NCBI GenBank assembly: GCA_017303565.1
Contig: JAFLCM010000004.1
Location: 1 to 22,330 of the forward strand
Source of the DNA: Planctomycetota bacterium
GTDB lineage: Bacteria > Planctomycetota > Phycisphaerae > Phycisphaerales > UBA1924
Length of the DNA: 22,330 bases
Direction of reading: 5' to 3'
Position numbers and translations under genes: made by a program. The number at the start of each line of letters is the position of its first letter. Position 1 is the first letter of the stretch. The notes beneath the pieces are model-generated. The model saw nothing but the letters and a program-made list of their open reading frames with translations. It was not told the origin of the DNA and made no database searches. Shown one piece after another: positions 14,901 to 21,867 of this stretch.

Positions 14901-17819
14901 CCACGCCCGCTCCGCCATCGCTCGATAGTCCGCATCGCTGAACGGGCGAATGTCCGACCCGTAGTCGATGAGCTTCAGCCCGCTTGGGGTAACGCGGAGG
15001 TTCTTTGGATGCATGTTCCTGAACGTGATCCCGTACGACTTGCACTCTCGGAGGAGTGCCAGCAGTTCCGCGCCGTGGCCGCCCGAGTAAGGCGTTGAGG
15101 CCTCAAAGGGATACACCACGAGCAGCGTCTCGTCTCGTGCCTCGACTCGGGTGAGCGGGTACAGGTGCGTGGGAGTCTCGATGCGTGCAGCAAGGCCCTT
15201 CAGAGTTGCGAGCGTGTCGTGATTCGGTCGCCGCTTGAGCAGATCGAAGACCTTGAACACCCGCTGCTCGTCGGTGAAGACGATCCCCTCTCCGCCAGCA
15301 CCAAGCAGACGCAGATGCCGAGTGCCATACACCCTTTTCAGCAACGCCCTGGCCCGTTGCTCGCGGGAAGCGGCAAGCACCGTATCTGCGGGAGATGGTG
15401 TCTGCCTCGTCGCTCGGTACTCGCTGATTAGCCCGTCCATCGACGCGAATGCGTCTCGAACATTGCTCTCCGAGGCTGCTCTTCGCACCTTCTCGGCGAA
15501 CTGGGTCACGGCGGTGGGCTTGAAAAGGCTGCAGATCAGATCCATCTGGCCAGCGATTCGACCGAGCGCATCGCGTGCAGGGCCGTTGGCCCACGGAGAC
15601 CGGGTGGCCAGCAGGCGTCGTGCTCGACTGCGAATGCTGTCAGCAAGGCCCAGCACGCGCCATGCGCTGAGCGTGAACGCGGCGAGGCGCTCCTCCGTGT
15701 ACTTCCGAACGAGACGAGCACCACGCTTGAGCTCTTCAGATGACCACGCCAGCAGAGGCTCGCGTCGGCGAGACTCGGTTCTGATCTGCATCAGATCGCT
15801 CGTCGCCCGATAGAGCGCGTATCCGAGAATGTCCGCCAGAAGAGTCGCATCGTCCAGCCGGCTGGGCGTGGTGAAGGAGCGGTCGTGACACACCCCGGCA
15901 GATGCGTGCATCACGATGTTGAGTCCCATCTGTTCACGCTTGAGCATGGCGGTGAGCATGTCCGAGCGACGGACGTACAGATCGCCGAGGCGAGCGAGCG
16001 TTTGTGGATAGGCCAGCAGATGTTCCGGGCTGAAGAAGATCGTCGATCCCCCGCGCTGCACTGATGGCATGGCGGACTCGATCTTCAGCGAGCCGGCCTC
16101 TGTCGCAAGCGGGCGGAACACGGGCTCCCCTGCCAGCAGTCGCCACACTCGGCCTGCGATCAGGGTGAGTGCATCCGCGTGGGTCGCGCTGCCGCTCGAT
16201 GGCTTGAGTGAGAGCGGAGTCTCAAGGTGATCCGTGTGCCGCGACAGGTCGTAGTAGATGTCCTGAAGCGAGCGTCGTGTCGCAGCGTCGTCTGCAGTCT
16301 CGTCGATCCAAGGACTGTCCGGAGTCTGGCTCTCCCACACAGCCACATGGTGAGCCAGATCGAGCAGCTGCATGCGCAGCGTTGCCGTGAAGGGGAGGGG
16401 TGCCGCGCCTGTATCGGGCCCGATCACGATGTCCACGCCTTGATCACGGAGCGCAAGGAGCGCGCCGATGTCAGGGCTCGCTCTAACGGCTGTGAAGCCT
16501 GCGTCGTCGACCGACACCGATAGCCGCTTGTCGTCGTCGAGGATCCACGCCACCGCGCCTGGATGACGTCCCGCCCACCGACCGACGTATGTGTTGAGCA
16601 CGGTGCGTGATACCGCGATCGGCATCCGCTGGCGTGACGGATCCGGCGTATCCACGAGAGTCCCCTGAGCCCAGTCTTCACGCTGGCGTTCAATCGAGAT
16701 GAGCTCGATTGCAAGGCCCTCGGTCTGAGAGCGATGAAGGGTGTCATGAAGCGGGCGCGTCCCATCCTTCGGGAGGGGACCGTTCTCGACGATGACCACG
16801 GTCACGCCGGAGACATCGGGACGGGACTTCAAGCTGAGAATGTCGGACAGCAGGCCCTCAACGTGAGGCTTGGGCGTGGCGTCGGTGACGAACCCGATGA
16901 CAAGCTCAAGCGATCGTGTCGTTGGCACAAGGGGCGGGATGTTCGCCTCTGGTAGCCCAACGGGCTCTGGCGGCCGCCAACCAAACAGTTCGAAAGCCCT
17001 CGTGGCTGCAGCGTCTCTCGCGGCAGCGTCGAAGCGGCGCGCGTACTTCCGCCAGAAACGAGTGAGTCCGTCGTGCTTTGCCGAGGAAGCCGCGGAAGTG
17101 AGGCGGTCTGGACGTGGGTCCGCGTAGTGATGCACGGTGTGTACGGACGTCGCACCGAATCGGAGGGACGGCAAGTCCGCCAGCCGGATGCACAGATCGC
17201 GATCTGTGCAACTCGGGAGGTGCTCGTCGAAAGCGCCTGCCAGGAGCAACATGTCGAGCCGAACGAACAGGTTCGAGCCCTGCACGTGCTGGCCCCGAAT
17301 GAACTGTTTGCGGGCGCAGAGCGCGTCGGGAATGGAGTGTGGATGTCCAGGGTCATCGAGCGACTCGTGCCGGATGAGGCCCGACGCGACCATGCTCAGA
17401 TCGCGAGAGATCGCGGCTTCGAGACATGACTCGATGTGCGTGGGCGTCCATGCATCGTCATCGTCGAGGATGGCGACAAACCAGAGATCGGCGGAACGAG
17501 CGATGCCCGCATCGCGGTACAGTTGGTCGATCCCGGTGTTCCATGCGCCGGCGGCTCGTGCCGGGGTGCGCCGGTTGCGCATCACGGTCACGCGAAGCCG
17601 ATCACCACACTGTGCCTCGAGCTGTTGCCGCAGACGTGCGAGATCCTGATCAGGCATCTCTTCCTTGGTCCGATCCACCACGATCACGAGCCGGTCAGGC
17701 GTCCGCGTCTGGGTGAGAACCGAAGGGACTGCCCGCTCACGCAGCAGGTCGAATCTGCCACGGGTGGCAATGAGCGCAACGACAGCGTGGCCGCTTACGG
17801 ACTGTGGACGTGTGTCCAT
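11925..17819 (-). CDS. Giant multidomain enzyme: glycosyltransferases, kinase-like, methyltransferase and histidine phosphatase domains
   Basis: This 1964-residue protein strings together at least seven domains. They are: GT2 (about 11-230; ILDDDDAW at 117-124, TDRDLCIRL at 205-213); a second GT-A-like domain (about 305-650; WILDDDKR at 425-432, RRSDML at 617-622); a helical linker (about 690-825); a protein-kinase-like domain (about 826-1010; GAGGEG 840-845, Lys 856, FRNMHPKN 933-940, DYG 952-954); a SAM methyltransferase (about 1030-1225; VLDYGCGKK 1037-1045); a GT2-like domain (about 1234-1480; LQLDSDI 1357-1363); another GT2 domain (about 1520-1725; VIDDGSDG 1555-1562, TLDMDDA 1611-1617); and a histidine phosphatase (about 1776-1955; LRHGE 1780-1784, His 1921 or 1922 region VTHD). 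No signal peptide or membrane segment is seen, so it is cytosolic. GGAGGT about 7 bases before the ATG fixes the start. Glycosyltransferase, kinase and methyltransferase fusions occur in polysaccharide assembly and chain capping (WbdD joins the last two), so a glycan-building and capping role is a reasonable inference. Some kinase residues are unusual. Base composition is less GC-rich than argS or prfA. Confidence 0.85.
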   Translation of the reverse strand: MDTRPQSVSGHAVVALIATRGRFDLLRERAVPSVLTQTRTPDRLVIVVDRTKEEMPDQDLARLRQQLEAQCGDRLRVTVMRNRRTPARAAGAWNTGIDQLYRDAGIARSADLWFVAILDDDDAWTPTHIESCLEAAISRDLSMVASGLIRHESLDDPGHPHSIPDALCARKQFIRGQHVQGSNLFVRLDMLLLAGAFDEHLPSCTDRDLCIRLADLPSLRFGATSVHTVHHYADPRPDRLTSAASSAKHDGLTRFWRKYARRFDAAARDAAATRAFELFGWRPPEPVGLPEANIPPLVPTTRSLELVIGFVTDATPKPHVEGLLSDILSLKSRPDVSGVTVVIVENGPLPKDGTRPLHDTLHRSQTEGLAIELISIERQREDWAQGTLVDTPDPSRQRMPIAVSRTVLNTYVGRWAGRHPGAVAWILDDDKRLSVSVDDAGFTAVRASPDIGALLALRDQGVDIVIGPDTGAAPLPFTATLRMQLLDLAHHVAVWESQTPDSPWIDETADDAATRRSLQDIYYDLSRHTDHLETPLSLKPSSGSATHADALTLIAGRVWRLLAGEPVFRPLATEAGSLKIESAMPSVQRGGSTIFFSPEHLLAYPQTLARLGDLYVRRSDMLTAMLKREQMGLNIVMHASAGVCHDRSFTTPSRLDDATLLADILGYALYRATSDLMQIRTESRRREPLLAWSSEELKRGARLVRKYTEERLAAFTLSAWRVLGLADSIRSRARRLLATRSPWANGPARDALGRIAGQMDLICSLFKPTAVTQFAEKVRRAASESNVRDAFASMDGLISEYRATRQTPSPADTVLAASREQRARALLKRVYGTRHLRLLGAGGEGIVFTDEQRVFKVFDLLKRRPNHDTLATLKGLAARIETPTHLYPLTRVEARDETLLVVYPFEASTPYSGGHGAELLALLRECKSYGITFRNMHPKNLRVTPSGLKLIDYGSDIRPFSDADYRAMAERAWLTWRWPHRADLDELMRRALVDKSMPELDGFERFWKSLNDERPSATRIVSAIVDPIILESGAQSVLDYGCGKKARSARHLAEAGLRTVGFDPGVDMPGRWQSLGATPPCLTLTSDRLAALNAAPYDAVLSSLVLCELGDDAAYEQVLADLRAAVKPDGLVVITLCNPIATFGGPTNLHRRRDLPAGKCYDDSFWYVENAETGAGRREFHRPLAKIERDLLRHGLRVERRIASETVDTERFEPASDFLTLVCRPVQIERSTPRVSLVIKTCAMEAATIERQVPHLVRQLEGPRVFCERVLVVDSLRDGFVRQHSSANLDELMQATERLRSRGVVDRVIVSPGPGASAGVVMREWFDVDYQGTHSVHGAPLVAPLLAFEQCVGEYILQLDSDILVQRTSHTDDYLSEMIQAIEGDPKAVTASLSVPQAAGTRFTGCNDGAPWRVEVRACLLHRERLLAARPFLNPLADGQPSASWHRAMDQAAMTGRIASLRGGSAQTAFVHPPNELKRSREDWMLLLDLMEKFPVPAAQVGRVDLAGGPLDWVPRNRSEPFIFVITGRNVPPGRMARFLESIGAQQSSHWGAVVIDDGSDGLSREALQLAVGRWSDRVTLIQPRERRGQLANMTLAIRHVCTDANSVIVTLDMDDALIGPKVLDRVAEAYADGAQVTVGSMLRTDKHVEYPVTFDSPRQARGGNVWQHLRTFRKYLFDAIPDHDLRVGNRYADIAVDWSFMLPIVEMAERRVWIREPLYLYEPSGMGKGADRPERESQIAALVAKSPRRPRISSDVLVALPPERITSEIWGHGGGILFLRHGERPSFAGLSAEQKDAVHLTANGHKEAESLGSRLGRGVAFMSSPVLRAVQTVKAVARGAGSDEQSLATLDSLVDFRVADRDLYELVKARLGWAGLMGAWMDGSLMPGVLVPCDQLVQRAIRDVSSAARRTGAHRAVAVTHDFFIMAALASLRGVRVTAVPYLGGVFVPCDEVDHWTCEEVRA

Positions 17820-17952
17820 GACGAGACCTCCGATGAGCGAGGTGGGAATCCGCTGATGCCGCCATGCAGAAACGCGTGGCTATGCCTTTGGGGCACATCC
17901 CTCGATCGTCGGACTAGCCGCGTGCAGCTCGCTTGAGCTTGGCCGCAGGAGA

Positions 17953-17979
17953 GATCTCGTCGCTCATCGAGTCGAGATC
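17953..17979 (-). promoter_or_regulatory. Long imperfect hairpin in the leader of the giant gene
   Basis: GATCTCG and CGAGATC form a perfect 7-bp inverted repeat. Inside it CTC and GAG continue the stem around an ATC loop, leaving only a small bulge. It lies 134-160 bases upstream of the giant gene's ATG and is not followed by a T-run, so it is not an intrinsic terminator. It could be an operator or a leader RNA structure. The rest of 17820-18085 holds no gene that I can support. Confidence 0.35.
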
Positions 17980-18085
17980 CGAACCTCGCCTCACGCTGCC
18001 ATCCGGCGAACAGGGAGTCACAGTCAACGGGTGATACTAGGAAAGTGGTCATGTGAACGTCAGAGGGTGGGGCGACAGGCAGACT

Positions 18086-18448
18086 TCACCATTCGCCACG
18101 CCAGTGTTTCAGGGGTCGCTTTGCTCGATAGGCCGTCAAGACGACCCCGTCATTGGAGATGACCACCGCCAGGTTCTCGGCCTCAACGACGCGCTGTCCG
18201 AGCAGTGCCCTGGCGGCCTTCAGCGCCCGTCGGCTGAGGTACGCGACTTCGCATCCTTTCCCGGCGTAGAACCTCTCGCCAAACTCGATCGCGAGTTGGA
18301 TCGCCCATTCGCCAATGCTGCGTTGCTCGAGCCGTTCGCTCGCGTGGGCGCTGACCACAAGCGTGGGTTTGCGTGCCCGACGCCTGCTTTCGCGCGAGGA
18401 CACAAGCGCGACATCGCCGCACTCATCCGACCAGGTTGTCTTAAACAC
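18086..18448 (-). CDS. Small DUF4258-like protein
   Basis: This is a 120-residue protein. After about 30 variable, Arg-rich residues it shows a compact domain with VVSAHASERLEQRSI (31-45), then a helix, and ends with the strand pair ENLAVVISNDGVVLTAYR (91-108). This H-x-x-x-R-x-x-x-R start and V(I/V)S-(N/D)DG-V-(L/I)T-x-YR end resemble DUF4258, a small family found on mobile DNA and thought to share the RelE-like fold. A toxin-like or RNA-acting role is possible but not shown; no antitoxin partner is evident. The GTG at 18448 has AGGG about 7 bases upstream; a second in-frame GTG lies at 18403. It is on the same strand as the giant gene, with 266 bases between them, and divergent from the recombinase cassette. 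Confidence 0.6.
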   Translation of the reverse strand: MFKTTWSDECGDVALVSSRESRRRARKPTLVVSAHASERLEQRSIGEWAIQLAIEFGERFYAGKGCEVAYLSRRALKAARALLGQRVVEAENLAVVISNDGVVLTAYRAKRPLKHWRGEW

Positions 18449-18894
18449 GGGTTGCCCTGCCGCGATGCCGAATCACCCTGTCGGGGCTCAATCAGGAAGC
18501 TCGGCTACACGCCGACTTCGTATGGTCATCGCAGCCCAGATTTGCGTGCGGGCTGCGAGGGGCGGAGACCACATCCCACTATCGAGACCGGACTGATGGC
18601 CGGTGGGCAGAAGCCCAAAGGAGGCGGGCGGGGACGACCCCCGGGGCCGGCGTATCAGGACGTTCATCGGATTCCTGATCTACCGGATTTCTCGCCAGCT
18701 TTCCCGACGAGGGACGAACTGAGCATCTCTGTATACGGCCGAGTGGGCGAGAAGTTTCACGCTACGTGATTCGGACTGCTGAAGCCGCTGTCCTTGAAGG
18801 ACTTGCGCCTTGTTTGCAGCGGTTTCGGGATTCCATCCTCCAACGGGTTAGTTGCTCTTTGGCGGGTTGCTGTTGACCCGCGAAGGAGCCGTTC
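18449..18894. other. Gene-free divergent region with nested inverted repeats upstream of the recombinase cassette
   Basis: No gene is supported here; open frames run through but lack start signals and family features. The notable structure is at 18782-18825. A perfect palindrome, GTCCTTGAAGGAC (18790-18802), sits inside a wider pair, AAGCCGCTG (18782-18790) and CAGCGGTTT (18817-18825), which match as inverted repeats with one mismatch. A second hairpin, GCGGGT/ACCCGC (18862-18867 and 18876-18881), ends directly before the ribosome-binding site of the first cassette gene. Operators, a leader structure or a recombinase attachment site are all possible. Confidence 0.45.
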
Positions 18895-19173
18895 GTGTCC
18901 CAGCAGGACCCTCTGAACTCCGCCGCCCAGCGGCGGGAGGCCGTCATCGCCACGCTCGCCGCCGCCGTGCACCGCTGGCACCGGGAGCGGATTCGGGCGG
19001 GCGTCCGCGCCAGTCGGGCCGCCAGCATCGCGCCGGCGGAGCATCGAAAACCCGAGAGTTCTCGACTTGACCCTGCGGAAGATGATCGCCCTGATCGTCC
19101 GCTCCCACTCGATTCCGACACGGCCGCGGGCCATGTCGAGGCCGAGCGGGCAGGAGAACTTTCATGGCGCTGA
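18895..19173 (+). CDS. Small hypothetical protein, first gene of the recombinase cassette
   Basis: This 92-residue protein is not recognised. The GTG start is well supported by AAGGAG about 6 bases upstream. The N-terminal half (NSAAQRREAVIATLAAAVHRWHRERIRAG) is likely a single basic amphipathic helix; the second half is Pro/Asp/Arg-rich and probably disordered. Its last ten bases overlap the start of the DUF2924 gene, so it is co-translated with it. Small unknown proteins in this position are usual in DUF2924-recombinase cassettes, so a real gene is likely despite the lack of a known domain. Confidence 0.65.
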   Translation: MSQQDPLNSAAQRREAVIATLAAAVHRWHRERIRAGVRASRAASIAPAEHRKPESSRLDPAEDDRPDRPLPLDSDTAAGHVEAERAGELSWR

Positions 19174-19715
19174 ACATCCATGCAGAACTGAAGCGGCTCG
19201 GAACGCTCAAGACTCCGCAGCTCAAGGCCAGATACGCCGAGCTCTTCGGCGAGCCCACGCGCTGCAACAACCGCCCGTACCTGATCAAGCGGATCGCCTG
19301 GCGGCTCCAGGCCGACGCGGAGGGCGACCTCTCCGAGCGAGCACGCCAGCGCGCGGCGGAGTTGGCCGACGACTCCGATCTGCGGCTGCAGGCACCGAGC
19401 GGGATCGCGGAACCCGCGAGGATCAGTGACGTGCCGTCCCCCAAGCACGCCATCGCCTCGCTCCGCATCCAGCGGGCCAGCGACGTGCCGCTGCCGGGGT
19501 CGACGCTGTGGCGAACGTACAAGGGCAAGGCGTACGGCGTGATCGTGCTGCCCAAGGGCTTTGAGTGCGAGGGCAGGGTCTACCGCTCGCTGTCGGCGGT
19601 GGCCAACGCGATCACCGGCAGCCACTGGAACGGCGCGAAGTTCTTCGCCGACGCGATGAAGATCGCCTCGAAGGAGCGGGCGTCGGCTGAAGCTGGGGCG
19701 GAGGCCGCATCATGA
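19164..19715 (+). CDS. DUF2924 family protein
   Basis: This 183-residue protein fits DUF2924. The N-terminal part has the family's L-x(3)-L-KARYAELFGEPTRCNNRPYLIKRIAWRLQ pattern (about 16-50). The C-terminal part has the hallmark PGSTLWRTYKGKAYGVIVL ... GFECEGRVYRSLSAVANAIT followed by GSHWNGAKFF (about 110-164). DUF2924 proteins are almost always encoded directly before a large serine recombinase. A role as a DNA-binding accessory or directionality factor is plausible, but I know of no biochemical proof. GGAG about 8 bases before the ATG supports the start, which lies inside the previous gene. The stop overlaps the recombinase start by four bases (ATGA), indicating translational coupling. 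Confidence 0.9.
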   Translation: MALNIHAELKRLGTLKTPQLKARYAELFGEPTRCNNRPYLIKRIAWRLQADAEGDLSERARQRAAELADDSDLRLQAPSGIAEPARISDVPSPKHAIASLRIQRASDVPLPGSTLWRTYKGKAYGVIVLPKGFECEGRVYRSLSAVANAITGSHWNGAKFFADAMKIASKERASAEAGAEAAS

Positions 19716-21241
19716 ACGGGGCCGCGACCTCGAAGACACCCGGGCTGATCCGCTGCGCGATCTACACCCGCAAGAGCAGCGAGGAGGGCCTCGAGCAGGA
19801 GTTCAACTCGCTCGACGCCCAGCGCGAGAGCGGCGAGCTCTACGTCAGCAGCCAGCGGTCCGAAGGGTGGGTGTGCCTGCCCGACCGCTACGACGACGGC
19901 GGGTACACCGGCGGCAACATGGAGCGGCCGGGCCTCAAGCAGCTGATGGCCGACATCGACGCGGGCAAGGTCGACTGCGTGGTTGTCTACAAGGTTGACC
20001 GCCTGAGCCGCTCGCTGCTGGACTTCGCCCGGATCATGGAGGTCTTCGACCGCAAGAAGGTCTCGTTCGTCAGCGTCACCCAGCAGTTCAACACCACCCA
20101 CTCGATGGGCCGCCTGACGCTGAACATCCTGCTGTCGTTCGCCCAGTTTGAGCGCGAGATCATCTCCGAGCGCACCCGCGACAAGATCGCGGCCACTCGT
20201 CGCAAGGGCAAGTGGTTCGGCGGCAAGCCAATCCTGGGGTACGACGTGGTGGGCGGGAAGCTCATCGTCAACCGCGACGAGGCCTTCCGGGTGCGGGAGC
20301 TCTTCGCGATCTACATCGAGACGCGTTCGGTCCGCGCGACGACCGAGGCGGCGCTCAAGCGCGGGTGGACGACCAAGAGCTGGACCCAGAAGGACGGGAC
20401 CAAAGTCGGCGGCCTGCCGCTGACCAACCCCTACGTCCACCGCATCCTGACCAACGTCTCCTACCTCGGCAAGGTGCAGCACCACGACCAGTTGTTTGAG
20501 GGCGAGCACGAGGGGATCATCGAACCGACGCTGTGGAAGCGGGCGGCGACGATCCTGGAGGCCAACGGGCGCGACAAGGGGAGCGACGTCCGCAACACCC
20601 ACCACGGGCTGCTCAAAGGCCTGGTGCGGTGCCGCAACTGCGAAAAGCCGATGTCGCACACCTTCACGACCAAGGCTGGCAAGCGCACGTACCGCTACTA
20701 CGCCTGCCACGCGGCCCAGAGCCGGGGCTACTACACCTGCCCGTCCAAGTCGATCCCCGCCGAGCCGCTCGAGTCGTTCGTGGTCGAGCGGCTGCGGGCG
20801 CTCGGCCGCGACCGCGAACTGGTGGGCGTGATTCTGGACCGCGCCCGGGCCCACTCGCGTGAGCGCGCGGCGCAGCTCGAGGACCGCCGCGCCACGCTGC
20901 AGCGGGAGCTTCGCTGGCTGGCCAGCGACGAGCGCCGCGCCGGGGCGTCCAGCGACACCGACCGACTCGCGGAGGTGGCGGAGCGCTCGCGGCAGATCGG
21001 CGAGCAGATCCGCGAGATCGAAGAAGAACTCGCCGACGCCGCGAAGAACGAGCTCCGGCGTGACCAGGTCGACGCGGCGTTCGCGGAGTTCCAGCCGCTG
21101 TGGGACCAGCTCAGCACGCGCGAGCGCGCCGAACTGCTCCGCTCGCTGATCAAGGCCGTCGAGTACGACGGCAAGGCCGGCGAGGTGACGCTGGTCTTCC
21201 ACCCCGAGTCGTCCCGCCTCGCTGCGGAGTGCAAGCCATGA
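19712..21241 (+). CDS. Large serine recombinase
   Basis: This 509-residue site-specific recombinase catalyses DNA strand exchange through a serine-DNA link. The N-terminal resolvase domain shows YTRKS (18-22, Ser22 as nucleophile), the conserved QRES/QEFNSLDAQ region, VVYKVDRLSRS (91-101) and SFAQFEREIISERT (142-155). The recombinase domain follows (about 175-285), then a zinc ribbon with Cys307, Cys310, Cys332 and Cys343, a coiled coil (about 378-445, the arm that controls synapsis) and a short C-terminal domain. All expected parts are present, so it should be active. It overlaps DUF2924 upstream and the HTH gene downstream (both ATGA). It is likely the mobility enzyme of the cassette or island, although no flanking direct repeat could be identified. 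Confidence 0.96.
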   Translation: MNGAATSKTPGLIRCAIYTRKSSEEGLEQEFNSLDAQRESGELYVSSQRSEGWVCLPDRYDDGGYTGGNMERPGLKQLMADIDAGKVDCVVVYKVDRLSRSLLDFARIMEVFDRKKVSFVSVTQQFNTTHSMGRLTLNILLSFAQFEREIISERTRDKIAATRRKGKWFGGKPILGYDVVGGKLIVNRDEAFRVRELFAIYIETRSVRATTEAALKRGWTTKSWTQKDGTKVGGLPLTNPYVHRILTNVSYLGKVQHHDQLFEGEHEGIIEPTLWKRAATILEANGRDKGSDVRNTHHGLLKGLVRCRNCEKPMSHTFTTKAGKRTYRYYACHAAQSRGYYTCPSKSIPAEPLESFVVERLRALGRDRELVGVILDRARAHSRERAAQLEDRRATLQRELRWLASDERRAGASSDTDRLAEVAERSRQIGEQIREIEEELADAAKNELRRDQVDAAFAEFQPLWDQLSTRERAELLRSLIKAVEYDGKAGEVTLVFHPESSRLAAECKP

Positions 21242-21729
21242 GCCTTCCGGATCGCGCCACGTTCAAGGTCTGCTTCGAGAGCGGCGTCAACACGAGCCGC
21301 ACGATGCGCGTCGGCAACCCACAGCCTACGTTGCCGAAGCCCGCGTCGAGCCGATCGCCTCGGCGCGTGCCGCGCGTGGCCAAGCTCATGGCGCTGGCGC
21401 TCCGCTTCGACTGGCTCGTGCGGAGCGGGCAGGTGAAGGACTTCGCCGAGATCGCGCGGCTCGGCCACGTCACCCGCGGGCGGCTCAGCCAGATCATGGA
21501 CCTGGTCAATCTCGCGCCCGACATCCAGGAGCAACTGCTGTTCCTCGCGCCGCCCGAGAGCGGCAAGGATCGGATCACCGAGAAGCAGCTGCGGCCGGTG
21601 ACCCGGCAGCCGGACTGGGCGACCCAGCGGCGGCTCTGGCGGGTGCTCAATCGGACTGACGACATGGTGTCAGGCCCTGCGCCGGACGGCGTGATCGCCA
21701 TGCGGGCGAAAGCCGCGCAAGCCGAGTAA
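21238..21729 (+). CDS. ParB-like helix-turn-helix protein, cassette accessory
   Basis: This is a 163-residue protein. Its central part, KDFAEIARLGHVTRGRLSQI followed by MDLVNLAPDIQEQLL (about 67-101), matches the ParB/KorB-type helix-turn-helix (AeiARlgxVsrxrlSqi...LxLapxiqe). The N-terminus is basic and Pro-rich, and the C-terminus is Arg/Trp-rich (WATQRRLWRVLNR). No ParB nuclease domain is present. The ATG at 21238 overlaps the recombinase stop by four bases; upstream in-frame starts lie inside the recombinase gene. The likely role is DNA binding, either to regulate the cassette or to assist recombination; that is inferred from the motif and position. Confidence 0.8.
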   Translation: MSLPDRATFKVCFESGVNTSRTMRVGNPQPTLPKPASSRSPRRVPRVAKLMALALRFDWLVRSGQVKDFAEIARLGHVTRGRLSQIMDLVNLAPDIQEQLLFLAPPESGKDRITEKQLRPVTRQPDWATQRRLWRVLNRTDDMVSGPAPDGVIAMRAKAAQAE

Positions 21730-21730
21730 A

Positions 21731-21789
21731 TGTCGGATGTTGTGGACGGAATCAGGATTCCCTGTCGGACCCTGACAAATACCGTTTGT
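21731..21789. promoter_or_regulatory. Palindrome and repeat cluster after the cassette
   Basis: TGTCGGA occurs twice in direct orientation (21731-21737 and 21763-21769), 32 bases apart. Between them lies the perfect palindrome GGAATC-AG-GATTCC (21748-21761). A further inverted repeat, ACAAA-TACCG-TTTGT, follows at 21775-21789. The symmetry and helical spacing suggest a protein-binding site, either an operator for the next gene or part of a recombinase attachment site. Confidence 0.4.
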
Positions 21790-21821
21790 GTGGCATCGTT
21801 TGGGATACACTCGGGTTAACC

Positions 21822-21846
21822 GCCCCGGGTGGAGACCGGGGCTTTC
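21822..21846 (+). terminator. GC-rich hairpin between the cassette and the last gene
   Basis: GCCCCGG pairs perfectly with CCGGGGC around a 7-base loop, followed by TTTC. It could terminate the cassette transcript. A possible -10 (TACACT, 21806-21811) lies just before it, so the hairpin may instead be in the leader of the gene that starts at 21868. The T-run is short, which weakens the terminator reading. Confidence 0.5.
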
Positions 21847-21867
21847 TCGTAGGCGGAGGCCCGGTTC

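Noticed and set aside
17795..18052. 85-codon minus frame upstream of and overlapping the giant gene
   Set aside because: It has no Shine-Dalgarno sequence, overlaps the well-supported start of the giant gene in another phase and has no recognisable features.
18053..18769. 238-codon plus frame opposite the DUF4258-like gene
   Set aside because: Its first half is antisense to the better-supported small gene and the second half has no domain or start signal.
19580..21202. 540-codon minus frame opposite the recombinase
   Set aside because: It is a shadow of the recombinase gene, which has all catalytic motifs.
18665..21765. Similar short sequences on both sides of the cassette (GGATTCCTGAT near 18669 and ATCAGGATTCC near 21751) as attachment repeats
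   Set aside because: They are only about 11 bases long, imperfect and in inverted orientation, so not convincing as attL/attR.
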